Source: Begonia masoniana
Taxonomy: Eukaryota > Streptophyta > Magnoliopsida > Cucurbitales > Begoniaceae
Length of the DNA: 64,000 nucleotides
Reading direction: 5' to 3'
Assembly: GCA_022432975.1 (NCBI GenBank)
Contig: CM039509.1
Coordinates: forward strand, 24,831,432-24,895,431
Part shown: piece after piece, positions 25,385-35,427 of the stretch
How the letters are laid out: each line of letters starts with the position of its first letter
Numbering within the stretch: position 1 is the first letter of the stretch
Program-made: the position numbers and the translations under genes
The notes under the pieces: generated by a model
Database searches by the model: none
Told to the model about the DNA's origin: nothing
Seen by the model: the letters and a program-made list of their open reading frames with translations, nothing else

Positions 25385-25976
25385 GTGATCTGCTAGGTGA
25401 CGTAGATCCAGGTGAGGACGACGTTCCTCCTCCTGATGTCGGGACAGTTGATGGATGATGGCCGTGGGAGTGCGCTGAGTAGTCGAGGCGCGATATGACC
25501 CGTGGGGATGTATGTATGGACTCTGGGGTTATTTTGGGATGTTTTGATCTGATAATTGTATAGAATATTTAGGATGTTTGGATCTGGATAGGGGTTAGAT
25601 AACGTTTTGGTAATTGTATGTAAAACGTTTTGGTTTAAACTGTTGATGAACATTATAAAATGTTTTGGTTTAGAACCGTTATTTAAACGTTATAGAAATT
25701 CTGGAACTGTTTGGTTGTTTAAATTAAGCGTTATGAATTGTTTTTAGGTTGATACGGATAGCTCGGTTTTTAGAACTATCCACGCAGTTGGACTTCGTAA
25801 ATTCTGACACGAGTCGATTGAGTTTAGATTATGTATTAATTGGTTGAGTTTAGGTTGTGAATTGTGGTGATCTTTGGCGTGAAGTAACAGAAATTTGCTC
25901 TCTGGAATTCAGGATTTCAAAGAGCTAATTGTGGAAATTGTGAAGCAGGAAGGATAGAGGGAAAATGTTGAATTCT

Positions 25977-26125
25977 GCTCTCTGGAATCACGTTCCAGAG
26001 AGCGAAGTCGCTGCTGTGTGCAGCGAAGTCGCTGCTGTGTGCAGCGAAGTCGCTGCACAGCGCCTGGTCGCCGCTGTGTGCAGTGACTGGTCGCTGCACA
26101 CAATGCAGCGACCGTGCGCTGCCCC
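25977..26125 (+). repeat. LTR hairpin and palindromic array (A 5' LTR)
   Basis: A 27-base hairpin (GCTCTCTGGAA with its complement, 25977-26003) followed by short inverted units GTCGCTGC...GCAGCGA. The counterpart in the 3' LTR (33211-33428) is longer by about two units, which accounts for the net 71-bp difference between the LTRs. Confidence 0.8.
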
Positions 26126-26390
26126 ATTCACGAGGGCAGAATTCCGATTCTGCCCTCCCTTCTTTTGATTGTTTTATTTTAAGTTTCATTAAATGTTTTA
26201 GTTTTAATTATTTATTAACGGTTTTGTTTTAAATGCTTTTAAAGTTTAGTTTTAATTCCGATTTCAGTTCTGATTTCAACTTCAGTTTAGATTCCGCATT
26301 AAGTTTTTATTTAAAGCATAGAAAAGTAAAAAGTATAAAATGAAAAATTTGTACGGGTAAATGGGTACGGACTTAGGGTCGTTACATTTA

Positions 26391-26402
26391 TGGTATCAGA
26401 GC
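26391..26402 (+). other. Primer binding site of element A
   Basis: TGGTATCAGAGC, four bases after the LTR, a perfect complement of the initiator tRNA-Met 3' end. Confidence 0.92.
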
Positions 26403-26473
26403 CCCCGGGTTTTAAAATCGATTCTGTAGACTGCTCGACTGCACAGCCACTACGCGGACATCCTTCATCAACT

Positions 26474-26537
26474 GTAAGTCTGTTTATAGCTTTATTTGAT
26501 TTTGTTTCTTAGAGATTACTATTTTTAAATTTTATAG
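26474..26537 (+). other. Candidate short intron upstream of the A gag start
   Basis: Donor AACT|GTAAGT and acceptor TTTTATAG, 64 bases, ending 13 bases before the gag ATG. Equivalent intervals are 63 bases in B (22359-22421) and 65 in D (41297-41233, donor decayed to ATAAGT). Short for a plant intron, so uncertain. Confidence 0.4.
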
Positions 26538-26550
26538 GATTTTTATAAAT

Positions 26551-27621
26551 ATGGTTCGAGGAAGGGATCCTAGAGACGACGCGATGGATCGCCTTACGGA
26601 GTTGTTAGACCGCCAGTCCCAGCATATGGACCGGCAAGCGCAGCAGATTACGGACCTAGTAAATCGAGAGCAACAGCGAGAGAATCAGAGGGCTCAGGAG
26701 CTGGTAGTCCCCAGTAATCTGGGCATGCAGAGGTTTCAAGGCCTACGGCCTCCAGTATTCGAAGGCCAGTCATCGGATCCGACGCGTGCCGAGGAATGGA
26801 TCCGGGTGATGGAGGATATGTTGGCTTATGCCGAGGTTGGGAACGGGAGCAAGGTGGCGTATGCTACCTTTCACTTAGCGATGGATGCCCGTTTCTGGTG
26901 GGATTCCATCAAGGCAACGACGGACGTATCAGTTATGACTTGGGATCGATTCAAGTTCTTATTCTTCGACAAGTATTTCAGCCGCACAGTGAGAGTGGCC
27001 AAAAGGAACGAGTTTACGCAGCTGAAGCAGACTGGTTCAGTTGCGGATTATATTCGGAGGTTTGAGGCATTGTCCAGGTTTGCACCTCGTCTTGTCAGCG
27101 ATAACGAGGAGAAGGTGCACCAGTTTATGGAGGGACTTAATCCGGAGATACGGATGCATGTTGTGGTCTCAGGTATTATCGACGTACCCTTTTCTGACAT
27201 CACAGCTAGAGCTCTGGACATAGAGGCTGCCAGGGCCACTTGTGTTAGACCGAGGGAGCCAGCGAAGGGCTTCTTCCGAGAGATCCGTCCTCAGTCTCGG
27301 AATCAGGGATGGCAGCCTAGAGCACAGCCACCTCAGCCACAGCCTAGGGGTGTGAAGAGACCTCTTGAGGGAGGTAACGATAGGGGCAAGGGAAAGCAAG
27401 TACAGGGGGCTCCTCCGATGCCATGGTGCCCCAGGTGCCAGAAGGAGCATGGTGGCGAGTGCCGAGTTGGCACGAACAAGTGTTATAGATGTGGAGATAT
27501 TGGCCACTTTGTCAGAGATTGTCCGCTGCAGGGCCGTGATCAGTTAGGCGGAGATCAGAGGAGAGTTACGCCGAGGATATTCGCACTTATTGAGCCTGGA
27601 GATGTTGACAACGAGGATTAG
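26551..27621 (+). CDS. gag: Gag polyprotein of element A
   Basis: 356 codons starting MVRGRDPRDDAMDRL, ending TAG. Residues 1-60 are a charged Gln-rich helix, probably coiled coil (LLDRQSQHMDRQAQQI). Residues 70-230 are the capsid domain, with LRPPVFEGQ, AEEWIRVMEDML, ARFWWDSIKAT and FFDKYFSRTVRVAKRNEF. A basic linker (residues 245-285) precedes a zinc knuckle CYRCGDIGHFVRDC (Cys311, Cys314, His319, Cys324). A second Cys/His cluster (CPRCQKEHGGEC) lies just upstream. Gag packages the element RNA. The closing TAG is in frame with pol, and D has CAG at the same place, so this may be a truncated Gag-Pol rather than a free-standing Gag. Confidence 0.92.
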   Translation: MVRGRDPRDDAMDRLTELLDRQSQHMDRQAQQITDLVNREQQRENQRAQELVVPSNLGMQRFQGLRPPVFEGQSSDPTRAEEWIRVMEDMLAYAEVGNGSKVAYATFHLAMDARFWWDSIKATTDVSVMTWDRFKFLFFDKYFSRTVRVAKRNEFTQLKQTGSVADYIRRFEALSRFAPRLVSDNEEKVHQFMEGLNPEIRMHVVVSGIIDVPFSDITARALDIEAARATCVRPREPAKGFFREIRPQSRNQGWQPRAQPPQPQPRGVKRPLEGGNDRGKGKQVQGAPPMPWCPRCQKEHGGECRVGTNKCYRCGDIGHFVRDCPLQGRDQLGGDQRRVTPRIFALIEPGDVDNED

Positions 27622-30600
27622 CCAGCCGTGATAGCAGGTACTATACTGGTTACTGGCGTTCCTGTATTTTCTTTACTAGACACGGGGGCTACACATTCTT
27701 TTATTTCCACCACTTGTGTGTCGAGATTGAGGCTTGCGCCTGAGTTAGCAGAATGCGAGTATAGCGTGATGCTACCTTCAGGAGAGCGTATGCAGTCAGG
27801 TCGTATTGTCCAGGGCAATATTATCTCGGTTGGGGATCGCACCCTCTATGCTCGCCTTATTGTTATGGGCATCGAGCACTATGATCTTATCTTGGGGATG
27901 GACTGGCTTGCACAACACTACGCCACCATCGACTGTCAATCCGGGATTGTCACCTTTCGACCTCCGGGTAAAGCTGAGTTTTCTTATCAGGCGATGAGCA
28001 GATTGAGTAGCTCGCCTATTTCTTATTCCATGGAGGTCAACGAGCAGTTCAAAGGTGCGTGCTCTATTTATTTGGCCTCTGTCTTTGATTGTCAGTTGCT
28101 CAGCGGATTGAAGCCGAGCGATATTCCTATTGTCAGAGAGTTTTCTGGCATCTTTCTTGATGATCTTCCCGGATTACCACCGGACCGGGAGATTGAGTTC
28201 ACTATTGACGTCTATCCTAAATCTGCACCGAGGTTTAAGAACCCTTATCGATTGGCACCAGCCGAGTTGAAGGAGTTGAGGACTCAGCTCGACGAATTGT
28301 TAGAGAAGGGTTTCATCCGACCTAGCGTATCACCCTGGGGTGCGCCCGTTCTGTTTGTTAAAAAGAAAGATGGGACCCTCAGGATGTGTATCGACTACAG
28401 GGAGCTGAATAAGCTCACAGTGAAGAATAAGTATCCACTGCCCCGGATTGACGACTTATTTGATCAGCTACAGGGTGCCCGAGTATTTTCCAGGATTGAT
28501 CTACGCTCGGGTTACAATCAGCTGAAGGTCCGGATGGATGATATACTAAAGACGGCCTTCCGAACGAGGTATGGGCATTATGAGTTCCTTGTCATGTCTT
28601 TTGGACTCACTAATGCTCCTGCAGCGTTTATGGATCTGATGAACCGTGTCTTCAGAGAGTACCTGGATAAGTTCGTTGTGGTGTTTATCGACGACATCTT
28701 GATTTACTCTAAGACGAAGGAAGAGCACGAGGACCATCTGAGGATAGTTCTGAGCACGTTATGTCAGCATCATCTATATCCGAAGTTTTCTAAGTGCGAA
28801 TTCTGGCTTGACAGAGTGAGTTTTCTGGGCCATATTATATCACAGGACGGAGTTTCTGTGGATCCGAGCAAGATTCAGGTGGTCAGAGATTGGCCACAGC
28901 CGAAGAACGTACGTGAGGTGCGTGGATTTCTCGGATTGGCCGGTTATTATCGGAAGTTTATAGAGGGATTCTCGAAGATCGCACTTCCTCTTACACGATT
29001 GACTCGGAAGAACGAGAAGTTTGTATGGTCGTCTGCTTGTGATGACAGCTTTATGGAGTTAAAGCAGAGATTGACCACTGCCCCAGTACTGGCGCTACCT
29101 GATGAAGGTGTCAGGTACAGTGTTTATTGTGATGCATCGGGAGTGGGACTCGGTTGTGTATTGATGCAGGAGGGGAAGGTTATTTCTTATGCATCTCGGC
29201 AGCTGAAGCCGTATGAGCAGAACTACCCCACACACGACCTTGAGCTAGCAGCTGTGGTTTTCGCACTGAAGATATGGAGACATTACTTATATGGGCAGCA
29301 GTGCGAGATATTCTCCGACCACAAGAGTTTGAAGTACTTATTTACGCAGAAGGAGCTGAACATGCGACAGAGGCGATGGCTTGAGTTCGTCAATGATTAC
29401 GATTTTGATATCAAGTACCACCCAGGAAAGGCGAACAAGGTAGCTAATGCATTGAGTAGAGTGCCGCCTTCTGCGAGTCAGCCATCATTAGCAGCGATGT
29501 CAGTTACGCTGCGGTCTGAGATTGAGAGATTCGACGTGGAGATAGTGGCAGAGTTGTCCTATATGCTTGCCAACATTTCTCTCAGGCCAACTATTCTTGA
29601 TCGTATACGCGAGGCTCAGCAGAGTGATTTGGAGTGTATGGAGCTTCGATCTAGTATGACATTGGGAGACTCGTCGGATTTCCATTTATCGGAGGATGGT
29701 ATTCTGAAGTTCAGGCATAGGTGGTACGTGCCTAGCGACGAGGATCTGAAGAAGGAGATATTGGCCGAGGCACATTCCTCGGCATATTCTGTGCACCCGG
29801 GGAGTACCAAGATGTACCGGGATTTGAAACAACACTTCTGGTGGCCGAACATGAAGAGAGAGGTGGCCAAGTATGTCGAGACCTGTTTAGTTTGTCAACA
29901 GGTGAAGGCCGAGCACCAGAGGCCTGCCGGAACGTTATTGCCACTGCCGATTCCGGAGTGGAAGTGGGAGCAGATCTCCATGGATTTCATTGTGGGGCTC
30001 CCGAGGACTACGCGAGGCCATGACGGCATTTGGGTTATTGTGGACCGATTGACAAAGTCGGCTCACTTTTTGCCTGTGAAGATGACGTCTTCTATGGATC
30101 AGCTCGCAGAGCTCTATGTACAGGAGATTGTGAAGTTGCACGGAGTGCCGGTTTCTATTGTCTCGGATCGAGATCTGAGGTTTACATCGAAGTTCTGGAA
30201 GAGTTTGCATAGAGCTATGGGGACTCAGCTTAACTTCAGCACAGCGTTTCATCCTCAGACTGATGGTCAGACAGAGAGGACGAATCAGATTTTGGAGGAT
30301 ATGCTCAGAGCGTGTGTGCTTGAGTTTCAGGGATCGTGGAGCAGGTATTTGCCACTGATCGAGTTCTCGTACAACAACAGCTTCCAGGCTACTATCGGTA
30401 TGGCTCCGTATGAAGCCTTATATGGTCGAAAGTGCAGATCTCCGCTGTATTGGGACGAGGTTGGCGAGGCCAGCGTCGTTGGACCTGAGATTCTGCAGCA
30501 GACGGCAGAGAAGATTGCCGTTATCCGACAGCGCATTGAGGTAGCTCAGAGCAGACACAAGAGCTATGCTGACACCAGACGGAGAGAGCTAGAGTTCGAG

Positions 30601-30669
30601 GAAGGCGATGAGGTTTATTTGAAAGTTTTCTCCGTTCAAGGGCGTTGCGAGATTTGGAAGGAGGGGTAA
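27622..30669 (+). CDS. pol: Pol polyprotein of element A (PR-RT-RNase H-IN)
   Basis: Open from the codon after the gag TAG; the first Met is at 27628. Residues here count from that Met. Aspartic protease with DTGA at 18-21; RT with CIDYREL near 254-260 and FIDD at 353-356; RNase H with the DASGVGLG block at about 502; integrase HHCC zinc finger from His716 to the VCQQ Cys; catalytic triad Asp786, Asp847, Glu883 with 35 residues between the last two. A Leu replaces Pro in SDRDLRF. All catalytic residues are present. The frame fails after EVYLKV, where a run of four T at 30626-30629 has one T too many, and it terminates at 30669. The C-terminus continues in the next frame. No ribosomal frameshift or readthrough signal is obvious. 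Confidence 0.92.
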   Translation, partial: PAVIAGTILVTGVPVFSLLDTGATHSFISTTCVSRLRLAPELAECEYSVMLPSGERMQSGRIVQGNIISVGDRTLYARLIVMGIEHYDLILGMDWLAQHYATIDCQSGIVTFRPPGKAEFSYQAMSRLSSSPISYSMEVNEQFKGACSIYLASVFDCQLLSGLKPSDIPIVREFSGIFLDDLPGLPPDREIEFTIDVYPKSAPRFKNPYRLAPAELKELRTQLDELLEKGFIRPSVSPWGAPVLFVKKKDGTLRMCIDYRELNKLTVKNKYPLPRIDDLFDQLQGARVFSRIDLRSGYNQLKVRMDDILKTAFRTRYGHYEFLVMSFGLTNAPAAFMDLMNRVFREYLDKFVVVFIDDILIYSKTKEEHEDHLRIVLSTLCQHHLYPKFSKCEFWLDRVSFLGHIISQDGVSVDPSKIQVVRDWPQPKNVREVRGFLGLAGYYRKFIEGFSKIALPLTRLTRKNEKFVWSSACDDSFMELKQRLTTAPVLALPDEGVRYSVYCDASGVGLGCVLMQEGKVISYASRQLKPYEQNYPTHDLELAAVVFALKIWRHYLYGQQCEIFSDHKSLKYLFTQKELNMRQRRWLEFVNDYDFDIKYHPGKANKVANALSRVPPSASQPSLAAMSVTLRSEIERFDVEIVAELSYMLANISLRPTILDRIREAQQSDLECMELRSSMTLGDSSDFHLSEDGILKFRHRWYVPSDEDLKKEILAEAHSSAYSVHPGSTKMYRDLKQHFWWPNMKREVAKYVETCLVCQQVKAEHQRPAGTLLPLPIPEWKWEQISMDFIVGLPRTTRGHDGIWVIVDRLTKSAHFLPVKMTSSMDQLAELYVQEIVKLHGVPVSIVSDRDLRFTSKFWKSLHRAMGTQLNFSTAFHPQTDGQTERTNQILEDMLRACVLEFQGSWSRYLPLIEFSYNNSFQATIGMAPYEALYGRKCRSPLYWDEVGEASVVGPEILQQTAEKIAVIRQRIEVAQSRHKSYADTRRRELEFEEGDEVYLKVFSVQGRCEIWKEG

Positions 30670-31021
30670 GTTAAACCCTCGTTATGTGGGGCCCTTTCCT
30701 ATTCTGAAGAGGATCGGGAAGTTGGCGAACAGATTGCAGCTTCCGGCTTCTATGGAGGGTATCCACGACGTATTTCATGTATCTATGCTTCGGAAGTGCT
30801 TGCGCGATCCGTCGCATATCGTGGAGGCTACAGAGATCGAGGTGCAGCCTACCTTGAGCTATGAGGTGAGGCCAGTACGTATTTTGGAGCATTCCATCAA
30901 GGTTCTACGCAACAAAGAAATTCCGCTAGTCAAAGTTCTATGGCGGAATCACGAGGTGGAAGAGGCGACGTGGGAACGACAGCAGGATATGATGACTAAG
31001 TATCCTGATCTGTTTGTGTAA
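30664..31021 (+). pseudogene. Pol C-terminus of element A, out of frame (GPF and chromodomain)
   Basis: From the shifted frame: [28 protein letters not shown] and a chromodomain-like tail (RPVRILEHSIKVLRN to EEATWERQQDMM-KYPDLFV). In other frames-intact copies, such as B at 33695-35386, this is continuous with integrase, so it is not a separate gene. The first Met of the open segment is at 30686. Confidence 0.85.
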
Positions 31022-31047
31022 TTTAATTTTGTGGACAAAATTCTGAA

Positions 31048-31061
31048 TAAGGAGGGTAGAA
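31048..31061 (+). other. Polypurine tract of element A
   Basis: AAGGAGGGTAGAA directly before the 3' LTR, the expected plus-strand primer. Equivalent tracts precede the B LTR at 35415-35427 and the F1 LTR at 42810-42823. Confidence 0.8.
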
Positions 31062-33689
31062 TATAATATCCGGTTTGTACGGACCTTTTATTATATTATT
31101 ATTATTATTATTATTGGCGTTTTTGTATCTATGTCAAATCAGGTCCGTTTTACAAAAAGAAAGCGTCATTACGATTCTAACGAATAATAAGAATTTTAAG
31201 GAATTTACGGGAATTTTCAGAGATCAAACGCTATATTCCGAGTAAATACACTTTTCGTAGCGTAAAAGACGTTCTCGTAAAAATAGGAAACGAGGTCCGA
31301 ATCGCGAACGGACAGTCTTAATAGAGCCCTGGTAATGAATGGGAATCATTGGCAAAATATGGAGTTTTCGAGAATCCGAATCGTTGGACGATTAACGAAA
31401 CGAACGACGAAATCAATATAAAAATCAAAGAAGGGCAAAACGGTAATTTGTAAAATCAATTTTATAAAACATCACAAATTCTTTCTCTCCCTCACTTTCT
31501 CTCTTTTCTCCTCTGGCGTTCACGAACAGAGAGCATTCTCTCCCTCGCGGCCGCCGACGATCCTTCGACTTCCGACCTCCGTTCTCCTCCGTTTCTCCTC
31601 CGTTCCTCGTCATTTCTTTTCCTCTCGCTACCCTCGGTATGTAGCCCCAATCTCTGAGCGTTTATTTCGAGTTTTCGGTTCGATTTAGGGTTAGGGTTTC
31701 AATTAGGGTTTCGACGAAAAACGCGAATTAGGGTTCGTAATTAATAGGTTAGCCTTGATTAAGTATATATCGAACGTATTGGACGTTATTGGACGAAGAT
31801 AAACCAATTTGTAAAAAAGTATAAATTATAGAATTTTCGGGTTTTCGGAAATAACTCGTAATATGGATTTCCAGATTTATTGAGCGTTGTGTCGTTGTTT
31901 AAAAGCTTCGATTTGTTAAATTAAGGATTTTATTAGTTTGGACATTTAATCGTTTAAATTGGATTTAACGACAAATATCGTGTTTTACCTCAGACACGCG
32001 ACTCCAGTGGACGAAGCTTGAGATCCAGCGCACTCAAGGTAAGTTCTCGTGACTTGCTTGACCGAAAGGTCTACACCATACCTCGTCGTCATATCAAGGA
32101 TCCTTGAGGGTTCCTTGTTTTACGTTGTTTAGGTTGGGTAGCAAGGTTATGTTGTATTGTCTGGTTAATATGTATGTTGTTTGTTTACTTTCCGCTGATA
32201 TGAACTGTTCATGCATCACGGTTTTCGAAAGTCATGAAAAGGAATTTCTGCACGTGTTTTTAAGAAAAGGAACGTATATCTGAAATGAAATCTGTAACGA
32301 AATCTCAATGAATAAACGTAATCTGTCTGTATCTGGTCACGCGGGATGGGGCTCAGGCACGGCTGTGCGTGTTGCAAGCGTGTACCCCCCTCTCTAGGTG
32401 GAAAGGGTAGTCCGATCGCTGGATGGGCCCTCTCCGCTTAGTGGGTAGAGGTTTCGGTGACGATTCTGTCTGTCTGTGACGTAATGAATCTGTAATCTGT
32501 AATTCTGTATCTGTAATCTGAATCTGAGCATGATTTCTGAATGGCATACGCACGCATGTATCTGCATTTACGTAGCTTACTGAGATTTCAATATCTCATA
32601 TGTGTCTGTATGGTGTAGGTGATCTGCTAGGTGACGTAGATCCAGGTGAGGACGACGTTCCTCCTCCTGATGTCGGGACAGTTGATGGATGATGGTCGTG
32701 GGAGTGCGCTGAGTAGTCGAGGCGCGATATGACCCGTGGGGATGTATGTATGGACTCTGGGGTTATTTTGGGATGTTTTGATCTGATAATTGTATAGAAT
32801 ATTTAGGTTGTTTGGATCTGGATAGGGGTTAGATAACGATTTGGTAATTGTATGTAAAACGTTTTGGTTTAAACTGTTGATGAACGTTATAAAATGTTTT
32901 GGTTTAGAACCGTTATTTAAACGTTATAGAAATTCTGGAACTGTTTGGTTGTTTAAATTAAGCGTTATGAATTGTTTTTAGGTTGATACGGATAGCTCGG
33001 TTTTTAGAACTATCCACGCAGTTGGACTTCGTAAAGTCTGACACGAGTCGATTGAGTTTAGATTATGTATTAATTGGTTGAGTTTAGGTTGTGAATTGTG
33101 GTGATCTTTGGCGTGAAGTAACAGAAATTTGCTCTCTGGAATTCAGGATTTCAGAGAGCTAATTGAGGAAATTGTGAAGCAGGAAGGATAGAGGGAAAAT
33201 GTTGAATTCTGCTCTCTGGAATCACGTTCCAGAGAGCGAAGTCGCTGCTGTGTGCAGCGAAGTCGCTGCTGTGTGCAGCGAAGTCGCTGCACACTGTGCA
33301 GCGATCAGTCGCTGCACACATTGCAGCGACCAGCGCCTGGTCGCCGCTGTGTGCAGCGACTGGTCGCTGCACACAATGCAGCGACCAGCGCCTGGTCGCT
33401 GCATAGGGCAGCGACCGTGCGCTGCCCCATTCACGAGGGCAGAATTCCGATTCTGCCCTCCCTTCTTTTGATTGTTTTATTTTAAGTTTCATTAAATGTT
33501 TTAGTTTTAATTATTTATTAACGGTTTTGTTTTAAATGCTTTTAAAGTTTAGTTTTAATTCCGATTTCAGTTCTGATTTCAACTTCAGTTTAGATTCCGC
33601 ATTAAGTTTTTATTTAAAGCTTAGAAAAGTAAAAAGTATAAAATGAAAAATTTGTACGGGTAAATGGGTACGGACTTAGGGTCGTTACA
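31062..33689 (+). repeat. 3' LTR of element A
   Basis: 2628 bp. It starts TATAATATCC where the 5' LTR has TGTAATATCC, a G-to-A change in the terminal TG, and ends GGGTCGTTACA. Cassette: intron 1 31637-31993, 45-base block 31994-32038, intron 2 32039-32618. Otherwise near-identical to the 5' LTR apart from the longer palindromic array at 33238-33428. Confidence 0.95.
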
Positions 33690-33694
33690 ATAAG

Positions 33695-35386
33695 AGCTTG
33701 AAATATCTCTTCACTCAAAAAGAATTAAACATGAGACAGAGACGTTGGTTAGAATTTGTTAAAGACTATGACTTCGAAATTAAGTATCATCCAGGCAAGG
33801 CTAATGTTGTAGCTGATGCCTTGAGCAGAATGTCAGCAACAATGCAACCCGCGATATCAGCTGTGTCTATACCTTTGAGGACAGAGATTCAGAAATTGGA
33901 ATTGGAGTTAGTTCCTGAACTGTCGAGTCTACTTGCTACTCTAACTATCCAACCAACCATTTTGGAAAAGATCAAAGAAGCACAACAGAAGAACTTAGAG
34001 GAGAATAACAGAATATTGATCAAGATGAAGGACGCCACCTCCGAGTTTAGTCTCTCCAAGGATGGGATCCTGAAGTTTAGAGATAGATGGTATGTCCCTA
34101 GTGATGAAGGGTTACGTAAGTTAATTCTGGCCGAAGCCCATTCATCTTCCTTCTCTGTGCACCCTGGTAACACCAAGATGTATCGGGATTTAAGGTTATA
34201 TTATTGGTGGCCAAACATGAAGAGGGATGTGGCTAAGTTTGTAGAATCATGTTTGGTATGCCAACAAGTTAAAGCAGAACATCAACGCCCTGGAGGTACC
34301 CTTCAGCCTCTACCTATCCCTGAATGGAAGTGGGAAAACATTGCCATGGATTTTGTTGTAGGTTTGCCAAAGACAACTAAAGGACATGATAGTATTTGGG
34401 TCGTGATTGACAGAATGACCAAGTCAGCTCACTTCTTACCTGTAAAGATGACCTACACAATGGACCAACTGGCGAACTTGTATGTTCAAGAAATTCTAAG
34501 GTTACATGGAACACCGGTATCCATTGTCTCTGATCGTGACCCCAGGTTCACCTCACGATTTTGGAAAAGTTTGCAAGACACGTTAGGAACAAAGTTAACC
34601 TTCAGTACTGCATTTCATCCACAGACAGATGGCCAATCAGAGAGGACCATTCAGATACTTGAGGATATGTTGAGAGCATGTGTGTTGGACTTTCAGACAA
34701 CTTGGAATAGACATCTACCGTTAGATGAATTTTCTTACAACAACAGTTATCAGTCCACCATTGGTATGGCACCTTATGAAGCGCTTTATGGCAGGAGGTG
34801 CAGGTCACCCTTGTATTGGGATGAGGTTGGCGAAGCAAAGCTCTTGGGCCCTGAGATCTTGCAGCAAATGTCAGATAAGATCGCCATTATTAGAAACAGG
34901 ATGATGACTGCACAAAGTCGACAGAAGAGTTATGCAGACCAAAGGAGGAGAGACCTCGAGTTTGCTGTTGGTGATGAAGTCTTCCTGAAGATTTCACCAT
35001 TTAAAGGAGTGCTAAGATTTGGCAAGAAAGGGAAGCTTAACCCACGGTTCATTGGACCATTCCTTGTTTTGGCAAAGGTTGGAAACACAGCTTACAGATT
35101 ACAATTACCTCCGTCATTGGAGAAGGTTCATAATGTTTTTCATGTGTCAATGCTAAGGAAATGCATTCGTGATCCAACGCATGTTGTGGTGCCATCAGAA
35201 ATCGAAATTGAACCGACTTTGGAGTATGAGGAGAAACCGGTACAAATTTTGGATTCTGCAGTGAAAACTCTAAGGAACAATGAAATCCCATTGGTGAAAG
35301 TTTTGTGGACAAACCACGGCATTGAAGAAGCAACTTGGGAGCGGCGACAGGACATGTTGGACAATTATCCGGAGTTATTTGCTTAA
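33695..35386 (+). CDS. RNase H end, integrase and chromodomain of element B
   Basis: Continues the B pol frame broken by [19 protein letters not shown], then RNase H end and VVADALSRM. Integrase follows with the HHCC finger ([11 protein letters not shown] to CLVCQQ) and the D-D-35-E triad (Asp218, Asp279, Glu315 counted from the Met at 33698). The C-terminus has [12 protein letters not shown] and a chromodomain tail ([15 protein letters not shown] to [19 protein letters not shown]). About 560 codons are uninterrupted, so this is the best-preserved integrase in the window after A. The family's usual third chromodomain aromatic is not assured, as in other Tekay tails. It cannot be expressed as one protein here because A lies between it and RT. 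Confidence 0.9.
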   Translation, partial: SLKYLFTQKELNMRQRRWLEFVKDYDFEIKYHPGKANVVADALSRMSATMQPAISAVSIPLRTEIQKLELELVPELSSLLATLTIQPTILEKIKEAQQKNLEENNRILIKMKDATSEFSLSKDGILKFRDRWYVPSDEGLRKLILAEAHSSSFSVHPGNTKMYRDLRLYYWWPNMKRDVAKFVESCLVCQQVKAEHQRPGGTLQPLPIPEWKWENIAMDFVVGLPKTTKGHDSIWVVIDRMTKSAHFLPVKMTYTMDQLANLYVQEILRLHGTPVSIVSDRDPRFTSRFWKSLQDTLGTKLTFSTAFHPQTDGQSERTIQILEDMLRACVLDFQTTWNRHLPLDEFSYNNSYQSTIGMAPYEALYGRRCRSPLYWDEVGEAKLLGPEILQQMSDKIAIIRNRMMTAQSRQKSYADQRRRDLEFAVGDEVFLKISPFKGVLRFGKKGKLNPRFIGPFLVLAKVGNTAYRLQLPPSLEKVHNVFHVSMLRKCIRDPTHVVVPSEIEIEPTLEYEEKPVQILDSAVKTLRNNEIPLVKVLWTNHGIEEATWERRQDMLDNYPELFA

Positions 35387-35427
35387 GCAATTTTCGAGGA
35401 CGGAAATTTTGTTTAAGGAGGGGTGGA

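Larger units (their letters stand above)
23830..26386 (+). repeat. 5' LTR of element A
   Basis: TGTAATATCC to GGGTCGTTACA, 2557 bp. An (ATT)n run lies at about 23860-23882. Contains the TATA box, three exon-like and two intron-like blocks described in the next entries, a GCTCTCTGG hairpin (25977-26003) and an array of TCGCTGC/GCAGCGA inverted units (26004-26125). Confidence 0.95.
23830..33689 (+). mobile_element. Nearly intact Tekay/Del chromovirus A (9.86 kb)
   Basis: Complete element with a perfect 5-bp target duplication ATAAG (23825-23829 and 33690-33694). Order: 5' LTR 23830-26386, PBS 26391-26402, gag 26551-27621, pol 27622-31021, purine tract 31048-31061, 3' LTR 31062-33689. It interrupts the RNase H codons of B between SNHK and SLKYLF. 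The LTRs differ at scattered bases plus one 71-bp net length change, so it is the youngest complete insertion here. Two lesions separate it from an intact element: an in-frame TAG between gag and pol, and a one-base insertion in the integrase C-terminus. Confidence 0.95.
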
